The notes beneath the pieces were generated by a model that saw only the letters and a program-made list of their open reading frames with translations, made no database searches and was not told the DNA's origin. Both the position numbers and the translations under genes were made by a program. 64,000 bases of DNA from Salvator merianae. Lineage: Eukaryota; Chordata; Lepidosauria; Squamata; Teiidae. Within the stretch, counting starts at the first letter, position 1. Every line of letters starts with the position of its first letter. Positions 33,119 to 44,865 of the stretch are shown piece by piece. The stretch covers positions 88,070,601-88,134,600 of the forward strand of contig QVOM02000025.1 of assembly GCA_003586115.2 (NCBI GenBank), read 5' to 3'.

Positions 33119-33507
33119 ATAGAAGGATAGAGGGAGCAGTACTTTGGCGGTCATATGATTTTCTTACAGTGGACTTGCTAAATATGGTGAAATGAACTAT
33201 CCTGTACATGCTTCCAAAGTTTCACAACTATGCTCTTGTTGAAGAAAGGAAATGTTGTTGTCTGGTAAGCCTTAATCAGATCTTCCTGGAAAATGTGATG
33301 CCTGGAAGGAGCTATTCACAACCATACTTGGCTGTGATGGCTCCATGTGGGGAGAATTCCGAATTCCTAAAATGAACTGCCAGCGTTCTGCTCTGTTCGC
33401 TTGAATGTGCTGCATTTTGAGAAGTTCTTCTGGCAAGAGAGAAAGAGTGTCTCGAGGCATTCCTGTTTGCCCGGAGGGCTTCCATACCTCACAGAAGGGC
33501 ACCCACC

Positions 33508-33945
33508 TCAGCGGCTACTAGAATGGATGCCTAGGTACCACCTCCAGGTTGGAGAGACAGACAGGAGGCCTCTGAAGGCCATTTGCAAGGAGTGGAGAGC
33601 AGGTGGAGGTTTTGCCTTTGTCTTCTGCTTGAGATGCCCAGAAGCAACTGGTGGGCCACTGTGTGATACGGGATGCTGGACTAGATGGGCTGTGGCCTGA
33701 TCCAGCAGGGCTTCTCTTAATTCATGGAGCACAGATATATCAATGGCTGCTAGAATGGATGCCTAGGCACCACCTCCATATTTGAGAGATAGGCAGGATG
33801 CTTCTTAAGCCATCTGGAGGGAGACAAGAGCAGGTGAAGGTTTCCCTTCATCTTCTGCTTGAGAGACCCAGAAGCCATTATTGCTGCTGTGTGAGACAGG
33901 ATGCTGGACTAGGTGGGCCATGGCTTGATCTTATGTTCACCTTTG
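33508..33945 (+). mobile_element. CR1 LINE 3' tails, two units
   Basis: The first unit ends with the short junction GGCTTCTCTTAATTCATGGAGC at about 33711-33730. The second ends GACTAGGTGGGCCATGGCTTGATC TTATGTTC near 33940. Confidence 0.85.
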
Positions 33946-34032
33946 TGCCATGGTCCGAACCAGTGAGCACTGCTGCTCCAGACCCACTGGTTTGGATCAG
34001 ACAAAGTAAGTATGAAAACACCCTTTGTAAGT
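33946..34032 (+). mobile_element. Right end of GGCCCTTTCTGCACT-family MITE
   Basis: CATGGTCCGAACCAGTGAGC..CCAGACCCACTGGTTTGGATC AGACAAAGTAAGTATGAAAACACCC matches the family right end. It directly abuts the CR1 tail at 33945. Confidence 0.5.
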
Positions 34033-34034
34033 GG

Positions 34035-36204
34035 CAAGTTGACGGCACTCCTTATTTTCCCGAAGATACTCACCCTAAACCTTAGAACTGTGCAGGAACA
34101 TAAATACACTGACCTATTACTTGGGATCCTTTTAATTTTGTTAGGCAAACTTGATTACAACATGTATCTGGTTTGCATCTTTTGATACAATGGCTGACTT
34201 CCTGTGCCTTTCTAATGTTTTAAACTATTGTCTCTCATTTGGGGAATTGAATTCTAGAAGATTCGCATGCTTCCTAGAATCAGCATCCAGTTGGGATATT
34301 AAATCTCAAAGGGAATATATAAAAGTACAGGCAGTTGGCTGCAAAATCAATTAGATAAGGCAGCTAGTATTACAGCTCCATTTTGCCCTTCGCGCTTCTG
34401 TTTAAATCATCCCCTCATCATCCAAGTTCACAACCATCCCGGTTTTTAACATTTCAGTCTAAGACAGGGAATGGGAAATTCTGTGGATTTAAATCTTTCC
34501 ATTTGATTCCAAGGTGTGCAAATTATGCCCAGTTCTGCCAGCATGCAAAATTACCTAGTTACGTTAAAAGATCTAGTACTTCATACACACCAAGCTGAAA
34601 CAGACAACAAATGAGGTATCTATGTGTCTGTAGCGGAAGTCTAGATTAGGGCACAAAATGAACTGTCATATGTCTGCTATGTACAAAGCATGCAACATCT
34701 AGCTGTTTATACAGGAAGCTGCCCAGAGATTAACGTGGCCAAGAATAGCCCAAAGTAGTAAACAGAAAGCTTCTATTATTTTTACATCTCAAAACCTAAC
34801 TGTTTGTAATCCAGCACTGAAAGTAGGGGAAAGGAAGAGAAGGGAATGACTTTGAAGGGTTATAACTGCATGCCAGGGTTTTAGCCCTGAGAAATGTTTT
34901 TTGCTTTTCTGATAATCCTACTGAAAAACACAGTCAGACACACTGGCTAGACTGGTTTGCACTGCTGAGTCAGAGAATACCCTTCCTTAATGCACGTGAT
35001 TATATGTAGCCAAGACACTGTCTTCTCTCTTAGTAGAACCCCATAAGCAAATCATGAACATTTCAAGTTCGTATTCTCAAAGCCCCTGGGGAACTCATTT
35101 TGGCAGCACACTTTGGTGTGCTCCCAAAATGGGTCTGCTGGTAATCCAAAAAATAAAGGTGTGCCTTCTGCACACCTCTATGAGCTGGATTGGCCCATGC
35201 TAGTTCACTGGTGTTCTGGATCAGGACCTTCCTGATTCAGATCGTTCTTTATCTGGTGCTGCTGGAGTGTACATACTAGCAGTGGTGTCAGAATATACAG
35301 AGGTTATGATGACCGGAATATGTTTATGCCATAAGCTAATGCCAGTTTCCTGCTATGACTGGCTTATTATAAATAAGAACCATCTGGCGTAATGTTTGTG
35401 TCAGCTAAACATCTGTAAGCTTCTGTGTGAGATGGGAACTGCACTACTCTGACAAGTGGGTGGGGCCTCTCTAGTCCACCTCCTCAAATAGTGTACTATC
35501 ATCCTCTTTCTCCTCCTCTACATCCCCCAGTTTTGTCTACAGGCTCCTACCTGCTATCTCTAGGCCTATAGTGCTACACTCTGGGCATGGTGGAAGAAGG
35601 AAGGAAATACCAGGCTGTAAATGTGAACCAGTCCTTCAACTGCTGGGCTGGTTCCTAGAACTGGTCTGGTGGCTCTCGAGTTTGATGGCAAACTGTTCAC
35701 CAGGCTTGCAGGTTCGGCTCGTTATGGACCAATCTGCAATTTTTAGTTTGTGCACACGTGCCTTGCCACCTAATAACTGCAGTTTTCTGGACAAACAGGG
35801 GACAATTTTGAAGTATATTTTTTAAAAAATCTACAGGCAAGCAAACCCAAACTGGCTTGCTAATCTGTTTCTCTCTCTTGCTCCATCTGAGGTCAAAGAG
35901 CGTAGGAAGATCAGTTTTAAGATTCCCAGACGTCCAAAGCCCCTGACTCACAGCTGTCAGCCAGAATCCCGAAAATGAAATTTGAAGGCAAGAGCTCTTT
36001 CCCTGCCTCTATCCCTGCTGGCACATAGAGATGTAGCATTCTGGAAGAATGGAGGTTTCCACGGCCAGTTTTCATCTCACTTTGTCAAGTTTTGGGGTTA
36101 TATCATGTTCCGTGGATCTGTTTTGAACCAAGGCTGTCATATATGGCTATGATATCCATCTTCAGAGAATCTGACTGCTAGAAGAGTCAAATGTAACTGA
36201 AGAA
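34035..36204. other. Intron between exons C and D, mostly unassigned
   Basis: 35090-35275 carries a reversed fragment of the GGCCCTTTCTGCACT family (GTGCCTTCTGCACACCTC, GGTGTTCTGGATCAGGACCT, GATTCAGATCG). The remainder has no recognised element or exon. Confidence 0.4.
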
Positions 36205-36590
36205 ATTCCAGGTTCAAGAGGCAGGCAGGATCCCTCTAAAGACAATTTGCAGGGAGTTGAAAATGCCCAGAAGCTTGAGCATCTGCTTGAAATGCCCAGA
36301 AGCAACTGGTGGGCCACTGTGTGAGACAGGATGCTGGACTAGATGGACTGTGGCCTGATCCAGCAGGGCTCCTCTTATATTCTTATCTAAAATCAATGCC
36401 TAGGTAGCACCTTTAGGGTGGAAAGACAGGCAGGATGCCTCTAAAGGCCATTTGCAGGGAGTCAAGAGCAAGTGAAGGTCTTCTGCTTGAGAATGCCCAG
36501 AAGCAACGGGTGGGCCACTGTGTGAAATAGGATGCTGGACTAGATGGGCTGTGGCCTGATCCAGCAGGGCTTCTTGTATGTTCTTATGTA
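36205..36590 (+). mobile_element. CR1 LINE 3' tails, two units
   Basis: Both units end GGCCTGATCCAGCAGGGC(T/C)TC..TGTTCTTA or TATTCTTA, at about 36382 and 36586. They lie 240 bp from the donor of exon C. Confidence 0.85.
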
Positions 36591-36832
36591 TAGACTGCCC
36601 TGTCTAAAGAAGTAAGCTTAGATGAAGGTGCTTGAATTTTTTTAAATTAACAGTTTGATGCATCCAAATTCAATGCTTAATTTTCTTGAAAAGCCATGGA
36701 GACATCAGGGCCATGTAGAAGAAAAAAAAAAAAAAGATGAGGAAAGAAAAGAGAACCCCACTCTGTAAACAGGACATGGGGCTCTCAGGCCGCCAATCAG
36801 ATCTTTGCTTTCACAAACAATGGCTCACCTAC

Positions 36833-36917
36833 CGTCAGTGAAGTCCAAAGCGTACACTGGAAATCTTCGTGCAATGTCATCAAAAATCCCCTTGCCAACA
36901 CTGAAGAACTCATGGAG
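36833..36917 (-). CDS. SLC4A11: SLC4A11 internal exon C (pre-membrane linker)
   Basis: 85 bp: 28 codons plus one base. It reads [19 protein letters not shown] then PVYALDFTD, the amphipathic linker just before the first membrane segment. Acceptor TTTCTTTAG; donor GACG|GTAGGT. The leftover G joins GG of the next exon to make glycine (DFTDG-IIGNNK). It sits between the two largest introns seen here (10.0 kb and 11.8 kb). Confidence 0.95.
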
Positions 36918-37316
36918 CTAAAGAAAGGAAGGAAATGTTAGGTCAGTTCAAAAATGCTCATCTATTGTTGAAGGAATGAGCGAGACAAACCCTCCTGTGA
37001 CTTTCTTTTATAGGCTCTTTGCAAGAACTGCTAAATCACACAATGTGCTTAGAAGAACTTAGGATGGCAACTGATGAGTTTTCTCAGCAACCCAGCATAT
37101 CCTGAACATGCTTGAGAAGGCAAATGGCAGCTCCATTCAGGTGCATCCATTAATGCTCCAAGGCCACATTTGACAAGCAAGCGGGCTAAGGGCCAAGCGA
37201 CATTTTTGTGCACCCGCTGGCTGCTTCCCAAAATTCATCCTATTAAGAAACAAAGAGAGGAGAAAAAGGAAGGTTGGTATGAGTCCTGCACTCCAAAGAT
37301 GGCAAAGGAAATTATG

Positions 37317-37821
37317 GCCCAATTTGCACTTACAATAGTGGAACATTCTAACTAGCAGAGTTTGGGCCGGTCGAGATCGAGTACGGTGGGGAGTATTCGC
37401 ACTGTCAATGCTGGAACACTCCATGAGCCAATCAGCTGGGGAGGAAGTGCGAATGGGAGTGCACTAGTTAGGTAGCTGAGTTCAGAACCAGGGGAGCTGT
37501 GCCTGGACATGTGTCCAGAATGCACACCAGGTCCTGCACCCCAAAGTCTGAACCTGGGTTTGAACCATCTGACAGCGCAGCTGCACCTGTGCACTCCATT
37601 CCTCCTTGCCTTCCAAACCCGGAAGTGGTGCGAATGCACCTTTCCCAATCCTCACCTGACGGCCCTAGTCGGCTTCCAGGCTACAATTTTCTTGACCAGC
37701 ACTATTCGGCTTCAGGCGGGTTTTGGTGAGTTTCCAGCCAGCTGACACTGTTTGCAGGTGCGAATGCTCTGTTCCAGCAGCCAACCTGGAACGTTCCACT
37801 TGCTAAATGCAAACAGGGCCA
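37317..37821. mobile_element. DNA transposon, GAACAGGCCC-ended family
   Basis: Second copy of the element at 1-681, with a shorter interior. Starts GGCCCAATTTGCACTTACAA; ends AAATGCAAACAGGGCC. The shared core AAGTGGTGCGAATGCACCT, CTTGACCAGCACTA and GCGAATGGGAG make the relationship clear. Confidence 0.65.
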
Positions 37822-38204
37822 ACGATTCATTCCTAATAAATGTCTGACTTGCAGAAGAGTGCTGATTCGCTTTCTTGTGCTTTTGCAATGCAACACCACG
37901 GAAGCTGATCTGTTATCTTTGCAAAATCCCCTCCTCTGACATTAAACACTTTGCATGAACAGCCTACTTGTGTGAAGAGTTAAGTGTGCTTAACAACTAA
38001 TTCAAATGATCACAAGAGCACTTGAAATTCTTATACATTTGTTTCAGGTTGATTGCCTTGCCGAGGAGTAAAATGGCATGCCTGCACCGCTATTGCCAGA
38101 AAGAAAGAAAAATGGGGGAAACCATAGGTTTCCTTAGGGTTGAAGCTTTGAGTAATGCAGTATAGATTACACTTTAAAACAATCTGCATCCTGCAGTCAT
38201 GTCA

Positions 38205-39075
38205 TTACTCACATCTTCTTTACGCTTGCATTGCACTGATTATCTAGACCCACTTCATTCTGGCTTCAGGCCCGGTTATGGCACTGGAACCGTCTTGGTT
38301 GTCCTGGTTGATGACCTTCTCTGGGAGAGAGGAGGGGGAGCTCAGCCCTGCTGTTTTTTCTGGGTATCTTGGTAGGTTTCGATACCATTCACAGTATCAT
38401 TCTGGAAAGGCTACAAAATCTGGGAGTTGGAGGCACCACGTTGTCACCAGAGGTCATGCTCCTCTGTCTAAGCCTGGTGTCAGAAAGTAGTTGTGGGAGA
38501 TTCTTGCTCAGTGCCCTGGAAACTCACTTGTGGGGTTCCTCAGGGGCCAATCTCATCTCCCAAGCTCTTTAACACCTGAGGCCACTGAGAGAGGTCTTCA
38601 GGTGATTGGTCTTCAATGTCATCAATGTGCAGATCACACCCCTTCCACAGCATCTGAATCAGGAGAGGCAGTTGAGGGGCTTCATAGGTGCTTGGAGGCA
38701 GTAACGGGCTGGACGGGGCAGACAAGATGGAGGTGCTGAGTGTCCCAGGGTCTTGGGTCCATGAAATAGGGAGGCACCCTGTTCCCAGTGGGGTTGTATT
38801 TCTCTGGGAGAGGCAGGTGCAAAATCTGGATGTGCTCTTGGACTCTGCAGTGACACCGTAAGAATGCCTACTTACAGCTATGGCTTGTTTGCCAGCTACA
38901 GCCCTTTCTGGACAGAGACTATCTGGACACAGTAATCCATGCCCTGATAGCTTCCAGACTGGTCTATGTGCTCTATGTGGGGCTTCCCTTAAAGATGGCC
39001 CAGAAGCTGCAGCTGGTGCAGAATGTGGCAGCGAAACTATGGAGCGGAGCAGTGGAGGTATCCCTCTTCCAAGGC
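38205..39075 (+). mobile_element. L2 LINE reverse-transcriptase remnant
   Basis: Plus-strand frames, broken by stops and shifts, give L2 RT-like pieces in the right order. They are LHSGFRPGYGT..LLVVLVDDLL-type finger and palm words near 38260-38330, FDTIHSIILERLQNLGVGG near 38375-38430, a QLFNTYM-like run near 38560, and the terminal VQNVAAKLWS-like run near 39010-39045. Old and inactive. Antisense to SLC4A11. Confidence 0.65.
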
Positions 39076-39293
39076 ACCCCAAAATTAGCCTCAAAGTCCT
39101 GTGTAGCATTACAAGCAGAATTCCCTTCATCTTGAGAGAACAACCCTATAACCCTATATATATTTTCAAATGATTCAATGGAATTCAACGGAGACCATTT
39201 TTGAGGCTGAAATCCTGCATGGGATAACGAGCAGCTAAAGTCATAAAAGAAACTGGTTTCTAAGTAAGTACACATAGTATTTCTCATGCCCTT

Positions 39294-39372
39294 TCTGCAC
39301 TAGGCCTTTTTCCAGATTATATCCCAGAATAGGGACCTGCCAGCCTCTTGCTGGTGCAGACTATGCAGGCTC
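39294..39372 (+). mobile_element. Half copy of CACTGGGCCTTATT palindromic MITE
   Basis: CCTTTCTGCACTAGGCCTTT TTCCAGATTATATCCCAGAA TAGGGACCTGCC followed by GCTGGTGCAGACTATG. Left arm only. Confidence 0.6.
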
Positions 39373-39701
39373 TGTAATCCAGAATCATTCAGTTTCATTA
39401 ACAGTACAAAGCAGCTCAATTTGACATGCTAAAAAAGCAGCATAAGCCCTCTGCTGGTTCCACAAACAAAACATGGTTAGCAAATTACACGTATCTTCTT
39501 ATTTGCACAAGAAACACAAATAGGGTTTGAGAAATAATATTCCCCTACCTCAATACAACATTCAGGTAGATCTCATATTTGGGAACAGCAGTGATGCTAT
39601 CAATAAGAGAGTTTGGGAATCAGGAAGGGTGTTTGTCACTTTAGGTTGGCAATTATTTATTCGATCTGTATGCCTCTTTCCTGCTAATAAGAACAGTCAA
39701 A

Positions 39702-40230
39702 GGACCTTTCCACACTTGTCCTTAAGCCAGTCCAAGAAGGAGTGAAGAGGCCTCCCTTCCGCACGGTGGACTGGCTTAAGGGGAGGTCCTGACCCCTGCT
39801 AGCATGCTGCGTCTGCACTGGACACAGCGTAACCTGGTCCAGGCAGCCAAAATGACCATCCAGCCTGGGATACTGGTAGTCTTGTTTTAACAGGTCTACT
39901 GGTGGTCTAGAGGCCCGTAGAATGTATGGAAGGGTGCATTCTTCCCTGTTCCGATTTAATAAGGGGAAATCCATTTCCATGGCACACAACATTGCACCTC
40001 TAAAATGGGTTCCCCTGGATCTAGGAGACTAGGAACTTTAGTTCCTAGACATTGGAGAACCCGGAAGTTGGCTCCAAAGGTCGTGCGATTTTCAGAATCA
40101 GTGCAGGAGGTGTCCTTGAACCACCTTCCAAGTGCGGAAGGCTTATTCTGGAGCAGTGGGGTTGTCCTGGCTGCTGGAACAGTTCCAGCCTGCCTGCCCT
40201 TGTTTTGCTGGACCAGGCCAGCCAGATAAG
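39702..40230 (-). mobile_element. GGCCCTTTCTGCACT-group elements, reversed, mosaic
   Basis: 39702-39960 carries GGACCTTTCCACACTTGTCC TTAAGCCAGTCC with the inverted partner GGACTGGCTTAAGGGG. 39990-40060 carries the GGTTCCCCTGGATCTAGGAG ACTAGGAACTTTAGTTCCTA palindromic motif shared with 54700-54730, 51620 and 62860. Exact boundaries are unresolved. Confidence 0.45.
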
Positions 40231-40249
40231 TGGGGAAACGGCCAAAGAG

Positions 40250-40435
40250 GCTTCTTCTTCCTGTCGTTCTGTACCAGTGAGTCACAGTGAACTTCTGAGG
40301 AGGCCACGCAGATGACCCAACATCTTGGTACCTGCAGAAGTGGTTTGCCATTACTTCTGTGAACACACTGGGGTTCAAACTTGCCACCTTCTGTTTTCTA
40401 GGCAGCTGCTGTATCACTGAGTTCCTGCCACTCCC
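40250..40435 (-). mobile_element. Possible tRNA-derived SINE, reversed
   Basis: On the minus strand, CAAGTTTGAACCCCAGTGTG and AATGGCAAACCACTTCTGCAGG resemble SINE B-box and body words of squamate SINEs. Divergent; call is tentative. Confidence 0.3.
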
Positions 40436-40904
40436 CAAACCACCTTATAATATTTAAACCAGATATTTTTTTCCTAACCCTGTCCAGGCTGAGGTTGGTT
40501 GGTGACACCCAGGGCTGTAGCTACGGCAGAATGGGTTTCTAGCAAACAAAGCAAGATGGGTTGGGTGGGTGGGGCCTACACTACAGATGGAGATCAAAAA
40601 CAGGCACAGGATAAGCAAACATCCAGCTCAGCAGCTAATCAAATGTGCCAAAAAGTCCCCTTCACCTTGCTTTCTGGACTAATTGCAAAAAGCTGGGCTC
40701 ACCCAATGGCGGTTACACCCCCTGCGTCTTTTAACGAGCATGAAAATGTAAATTACTCTTTGGTGAGAGAAGGCATGTGAGCAGGCTTTGGAAGAGGTGG
40801 CACTTCTGAATTATTGTCTGCTACCTCTATACTGAAAGTTAGAATCCGTATTTCTGTTGAGCTAAAAATCTGCTATTTAGTTAAAGCAACAAATAACTAA
40901 AGCT

Positions 40905-41412
40905 GCTCTGGAATAATCGCTTGTTGCCCAGATAAGCGTGGGCACTTCTCTGGTCTGGTGCTTGCTTCTGGCATGGTGTGACATGCACAACCGCGTGTTT
41001 TAACAGCGTGAATTCACAGCCACCATTTCTGGCCCCTACACGTGCACGGTGACTGTTTTCAAGATGGCGACTCCCAGCAGCAGCATCCAGACAGGCAAGT
41101 CAATAGCATTACAGCAGGAAAACATGGGTTGAGAGTTATCCTTCCTGTTACAGCAATGCACGAGATCAGCGGCGGCCCGTGCCTTTAAGGGTGGGTGTTC
41201 GCGCGCACGCCATGGCCTTTCCCGGGGCCCAGAGGCCCCGCGAATGGCCATGGCGTGCGTGCGAACATCCGTCCTTAAAGGCACGGGCCGCCGCTGCACG
41301 AGATATAGTCCCTATATCCCAGGACATTCTTGGGATTGCTGTAGACACTTCTGACAACCGCAACATATCCCCAGGATAGTACCGGGTTTTACACCCTGTG
41401 TGAATGCAGCCA
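40905..41412. mobile_element. Medium DNA element, TCTGGATGCAGCC-ended family, with insertion
   Basis: Contains CATCCAGACAGGCAAGTCAATAGCATTACAGC, GGAAAACATGGGTTGAGAGT and, after the inserted hairpin at 41167-41296, ATAGTCCCTATATCCCAGGACATTCTTGGGA and the end TGTGTGAATGCAGCC. Same family as 6650-7020 and 9690-10105. Confidence 0.5.
41167..41296. mobile_element. hAT-type MITE, CAGCGGCGGC family, clean copy
   Basis: 130 bp. Both ends begin CAGCGGCGGCCCGTGCCTTT AAG (perfect inverted repeats). The arms extend through GGCCATGGCGTGCGTGCGAAC. Exact 8-bp target duplication CACGAGAT at 41159-41166 and 41297-41304, diagnostic of hAT-type insertion. Inserted into the element at 40905-41412. No coding content. 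Confidence 0.9.
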
Positions 41413-41414
41413 GA

Positions 41415-42036
41415 AAGGTGCCTCTAAATATACTCAAGCCTGTAGCTGAAAGACAGCATGCCCTCCCTTTTCTGGTATTTTTGCTGTGGCTTTAATGAAT
41501 TCAGTTTTGATTGTGTTTATTGCACTGCTATTATTGTAACTTTTATTGTAACTTGCCCTGAACCCTTAGGGTATTTTTTTCCCCACACAACAAATCTCTA
41601 GTGATAACATGGGCAAAGCAATTTGAAATGCTGGATTAACAACCAGGCCTGTCGAATTCTGGTTCTTGTACGGAGCTATACCTGAGACAGCTCTGCTTTG
41701 GAAAGCAGAATCAAAACCCCCAGGGACCAGAGAATATACAGCAAGGTAATAAAAGTTTCAAGTTGTCAAACGGTGTGCTTGACACTAGTTTCTGAGCTTC
41801 CATGGGGATCTCACAAGTATACCTATAACTCTGTGCAATAATGCCTTGATAGCACTTTTAGCCATGTTAGTTCCCTCAGAAAGAGAAGCAGAAAGGTACG
41901 CTCAAGGCTGATACCTGCTTATGTATAATTCTGAGTGCACAGGTTTGCCTCAGGCAGCCTTGGGTATGAAGGAGGAACAGAATCTCTAGTAAAGTCAGCG
42001 TGAACTTTCTAATCTTGAAAATATATTTTCAGTTGC
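41415..42036. other. Intron between exons B and C, L2 tail then unassigned
   Basis: 41460-41600 resembles an L2 3' end in plus orientation (TTATTGTAACTTGCCCTGAA CCCTTAGGG). The remaining 430 bp holds nothing recognised. Confidence 0.45.
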
Positions 42037-42586
42037 ACAATGGGTAGGAGAGTTGCGACTGACAAGGCGAAGTATTTTTTCACCCACAGAGTCATTGGTC
42101 TATGGAATTTACTACTGGAAGAAGTGGAGACAGCAACCAGTCTGGATAGCTTTAAAAAGAACTAGACAAATTCATGGAGGACAGGTGTATCAATGACTAC
42201 TAGAAAGGATGCCTACATACTGTCTTCAGGTTGAAGAGACAGGCAGGATGCCTCTAAAGGCCACTTGCAGGGAGTTGAGGGAAAGTGAAGGTTTTGCCTT
42301 TATATTCTGCTTGGGAATTCCCAGAAGCAATTGGTGGGCCACTGTGTGAGACAGGATGCTGGACTAGATGAGCTATGGCCTGATCCAGCAGGGCTCCTCT
42401 TATGTTCTTAGGATGTCTCTAAAGGTCATTTGCAGGGAGTCGAGAGCAGGTGAAGGTTTGTCCTTGTCTTCTGTTTGAGATGCCCGGAAGCAACTGGTGG
42501 GCCACTATGTAAGACAGGATGCTGGGCTAGATGGGCTGTGGTCTGATCCAGCAGGGCTCCTCCTATGCTCTTATGGGTAGGGCTCC
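42037..42586 (+). mobile_element. CR1 LINE C-terminal remnant and two tail units
   Basis: GGGTAGGAGAGTTGCGACTG ACAAGGCGAAGTATTTTTTC onward matches the RT C-terminus of 28150-28315, with a premature stop. Tails end at about 42412 and 42582 (GATCCAGCAGGGCTCCTC). Confidence 0.85.
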
Positions 42587-42943
42587 TCTGTTGACATTTG
42601 AACTGACCCTTTAGTGGCCATTTAGCCCACTAAAAGTGATTTCTTTATTCTTTTTTTGCTTTACAGCTGAAATGTCACGAACCGTTTGGACTTCAATAGC
42701 CACTCTCGAATTTTTCCCTCTCTTGTCTTTTTCCTTTTTGAAAATAGCATTTAGATCGTTTTTTAATCGTTATTTCCTGTTGCATTACTTGACTTTTTAC
42801 TTTTTTGGGAGTTAATGAAAAACTGATAAACTTTGGAATCCTTAAGAAGGTATTATAATGGTGTGCTGATCGATACCTAGGGTCAGCAGGTGACTTATTC
42901 ATTTTTTATATTTCTATTTGAGATTCGTATTTGGGGCTACGGG

Positions 42944-43570
42944 CTTTTCTGCACCTACCCCTTGGCTGCAGCCTCGCATGTTTGGGATTCCCTGGGAGTA
43001 CGGTTAGTGCTTTACCGAAATGTGTCCGCCAGTGGCCTCGAGGCTAGGACCTTTCATTCCTAGCCCTAGGAGGCACAGGGGGGCGGTCACAAAACTGCCA
43101 CAAGCTTCGAGGCAGTGGCGTGGGCTGGTGTGGATCAGTGCCGTCATGCAGATGGTGCGGATCCTGCCCGCTCCTTCCCCTGGCTGGAATCAGTGGGCCT
43201 GGCTAATCCAGACACACTGATTCCAGCTAACAGCAGGTAACTGCAGACAGGGCCATCTGCACTGTAGTCCGGTCCAAGGAAGGCCATACACACCTCTGGT
43301 ATACTCCGTCTGTACTGGATGAAGAGTAACCAAGATCAGAGAGGCCCTTATTGGGACTACCAGTAAATTTTGCCATTGAGGTCTACTGGCGGACAGGAGG
43401 CCCTGGTCTAGAACACAGAGGTGTGTGGAACACACTCCTCCACGTTTGGGACTACTGGGGAACCTATTTCAGTGGTACACCAAAATGCTCTGCTGAAATG
43501 GGTTCCCCAGTGACTTTGAGGCTAGCAACCAAGTTCCTTCAGAGTCCAGCCCCAAAGTTCACACCAGGGC
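42944..43570. mobile_element. Two abutting GGCCCTTTCTGCACT-family MITE copies
   Basis: The first copy ends AACAGCAGGTAACTGCAGAC AGGGCC at 43227-43252. The second begins at once with ATCTGCACTGTAGTCCGGTC. Both share GAGGCTAGGACCTTTCATTC CTAGCCC-like or CTGGTCTAGAACACAGAGGT words with 15297-15792 and 62577-63062. Confidence 0.55.
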
Positions 43571-43799
43571 TGCCAGATATTCCGCCAAACTAATTTTCCT
43601 AGCCACACAAAAAGCCAAAAAAAAAAAGCCACATGTGTCTGATACTTGTCTGCGTTTTAGCCAAAGTTGGCAGCACTGGCTCCCATGAGCCTCAGGGGCA
43701 GGACTGGTCTCGTTCTGCACCATACTGTATCACAAACTGATCCAGTGAGGCTCGCTGGGCGAGATCCACGGATCCAGATCACGGCCTTTTAGTGGAGAA

Positions 43800-44518
43800 A
43801 GGCCTTATGCTTTCCTGCCTTGATGGTTTCTGATGCATCCAGAAGATGAAAACATAGAACTTCTGAATTGAGGAGGGGGGCATACAGCGGGAAAGGGTAT
43901 CCCAAGCGTATCTGGCAACATCGTCTATCACATTTTTCAGGTGCTCAGCAGGGAAGAGAAGGCGCTTGGATTCAGCTGCATTTGTTCCCAGCTGTCTCAC
44001 TTCATCCCAACACTTGCCTGTTTCTTCCAGCCTGGCACGATTTCATCATTATCGTCTCCCTTTGTTTGCTGGACAAACTATTCCAGCAGCAACAGGGACA
44101 CCGTATTTCTAATCTCTGGCGCCTTCTTTCCCCTCCAGGGATTACCTTTTTGCTCCTTTGTGTTTAAAAACAATACCTAAAAGGGTTGCTTAGGGGTGGG
44201 TGGGTGGGGAGCGGGGAGCCAGATGTTCAGGGGATAACAGGAAGGCCCTGAGTTAAGTTTCCAAAGGGGCTTCTCTTTTTAAGTCTTGTGCTTCCCAGAA
44301 GCCTTAATAAAGGAGGCCAAAGCGAGAGCACAGTGGCCCCAGATCGATGACATGATTACTCATCCAGCCACGGCACCTGGTAAAAAGCTCTTGGGGGAAG
44401 CAGCAGTCAACTGCACCCCGCGCAGGAACGAAGACTGCTCAAAGGACTAGTTCCTGCCCAGCAGCGGAAGAACCTGAGAAGGGCTTGGTTAGCTGGGGAA
44501 GGTGGGGAAAGAAACTTG
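43800..44518. other. Intron between exons B and C, nothing recognised
   Basis: No exon-like frame with splice sites and no element assigned. Confidence 0.4.
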
Positions 44519-44636
44519 CTGATGGGCAGCAGAATTAGGACAGATAAGGGGAAGTAATTTTTTGCTCAGAGAGTCACTGGTCTATGGAATTTACTACCAG
44601 AAGAGGGGGTGGCAGCAACTAGCTTGGACAGTGATG
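44519..44636 (+). mobile_element. CR1 LINE C-terminal fragment
   Basis: GATGGGCAGCAGAATTAGGA CAGATAAGGGGAAGTAATTT..GTCTATGGAATTTACTACCAG AAGAGG..CTAGCTTGGA matches CR1 RT C-terminal DNA. It is interrupted by the hairpin element at 44637, and the tail resumes after it at 44866. Confidence 0.75.
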
Positions 44637-44819
44637 GTTTGTCACTTTAAGAACAGGGGTTTGCAAGCCACGGGAAGGGGAGATCGCTGGCTGCAAAACC
44701 ACACCCCTCCCTTGGTGGGTCTTGCAGCAGCCTGCTGTGTCACTATGGAGGCTCCATGGCCACCAATCGCCCCTTCCCTTGGCTTGCGAACCCCTATTTT
44801 TAAAGTGACGAGCCGTTGC
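44637..44819. mobile_element. hAT-type MITE, CAGCGGCGGC family, diverged subtype
   Basis: Left CAGTGATGGTTTGTCACTTT AAGAACAGGGGTTTGCAAGC; right GCTTGCGAACCCCTATTTTT AAAGTGACGAGCCGTTGCTG. It keeps the CAG end, the TTTAA word and the GGGGTTCGC word of the family but has a different interior. No clear target duplication. Confidence 0.6.
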
Positions 44820-44865
44820 TGCTACCTACCTACCTATCATTTGCATTTCTATCCTGCCTAGACCC

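Noticed and set aside
32945..33209. Serine/leucine-rich minus frames resembling a signal peptide
   Set aside because: Translation of the (GA)n microsatellite.
38540..39130. Minus frame of 196 codons
   Set aside because: It is the opposite strand of an L2 reverse-transcriptase remnant whose plus-strand frames give recognisable L2 words.
40250..40435. Confident SINE call on the minus strand
   Set aside because: Only a B-box-like word and a short body word match; kept as a low-confidence feature rather than a finding.
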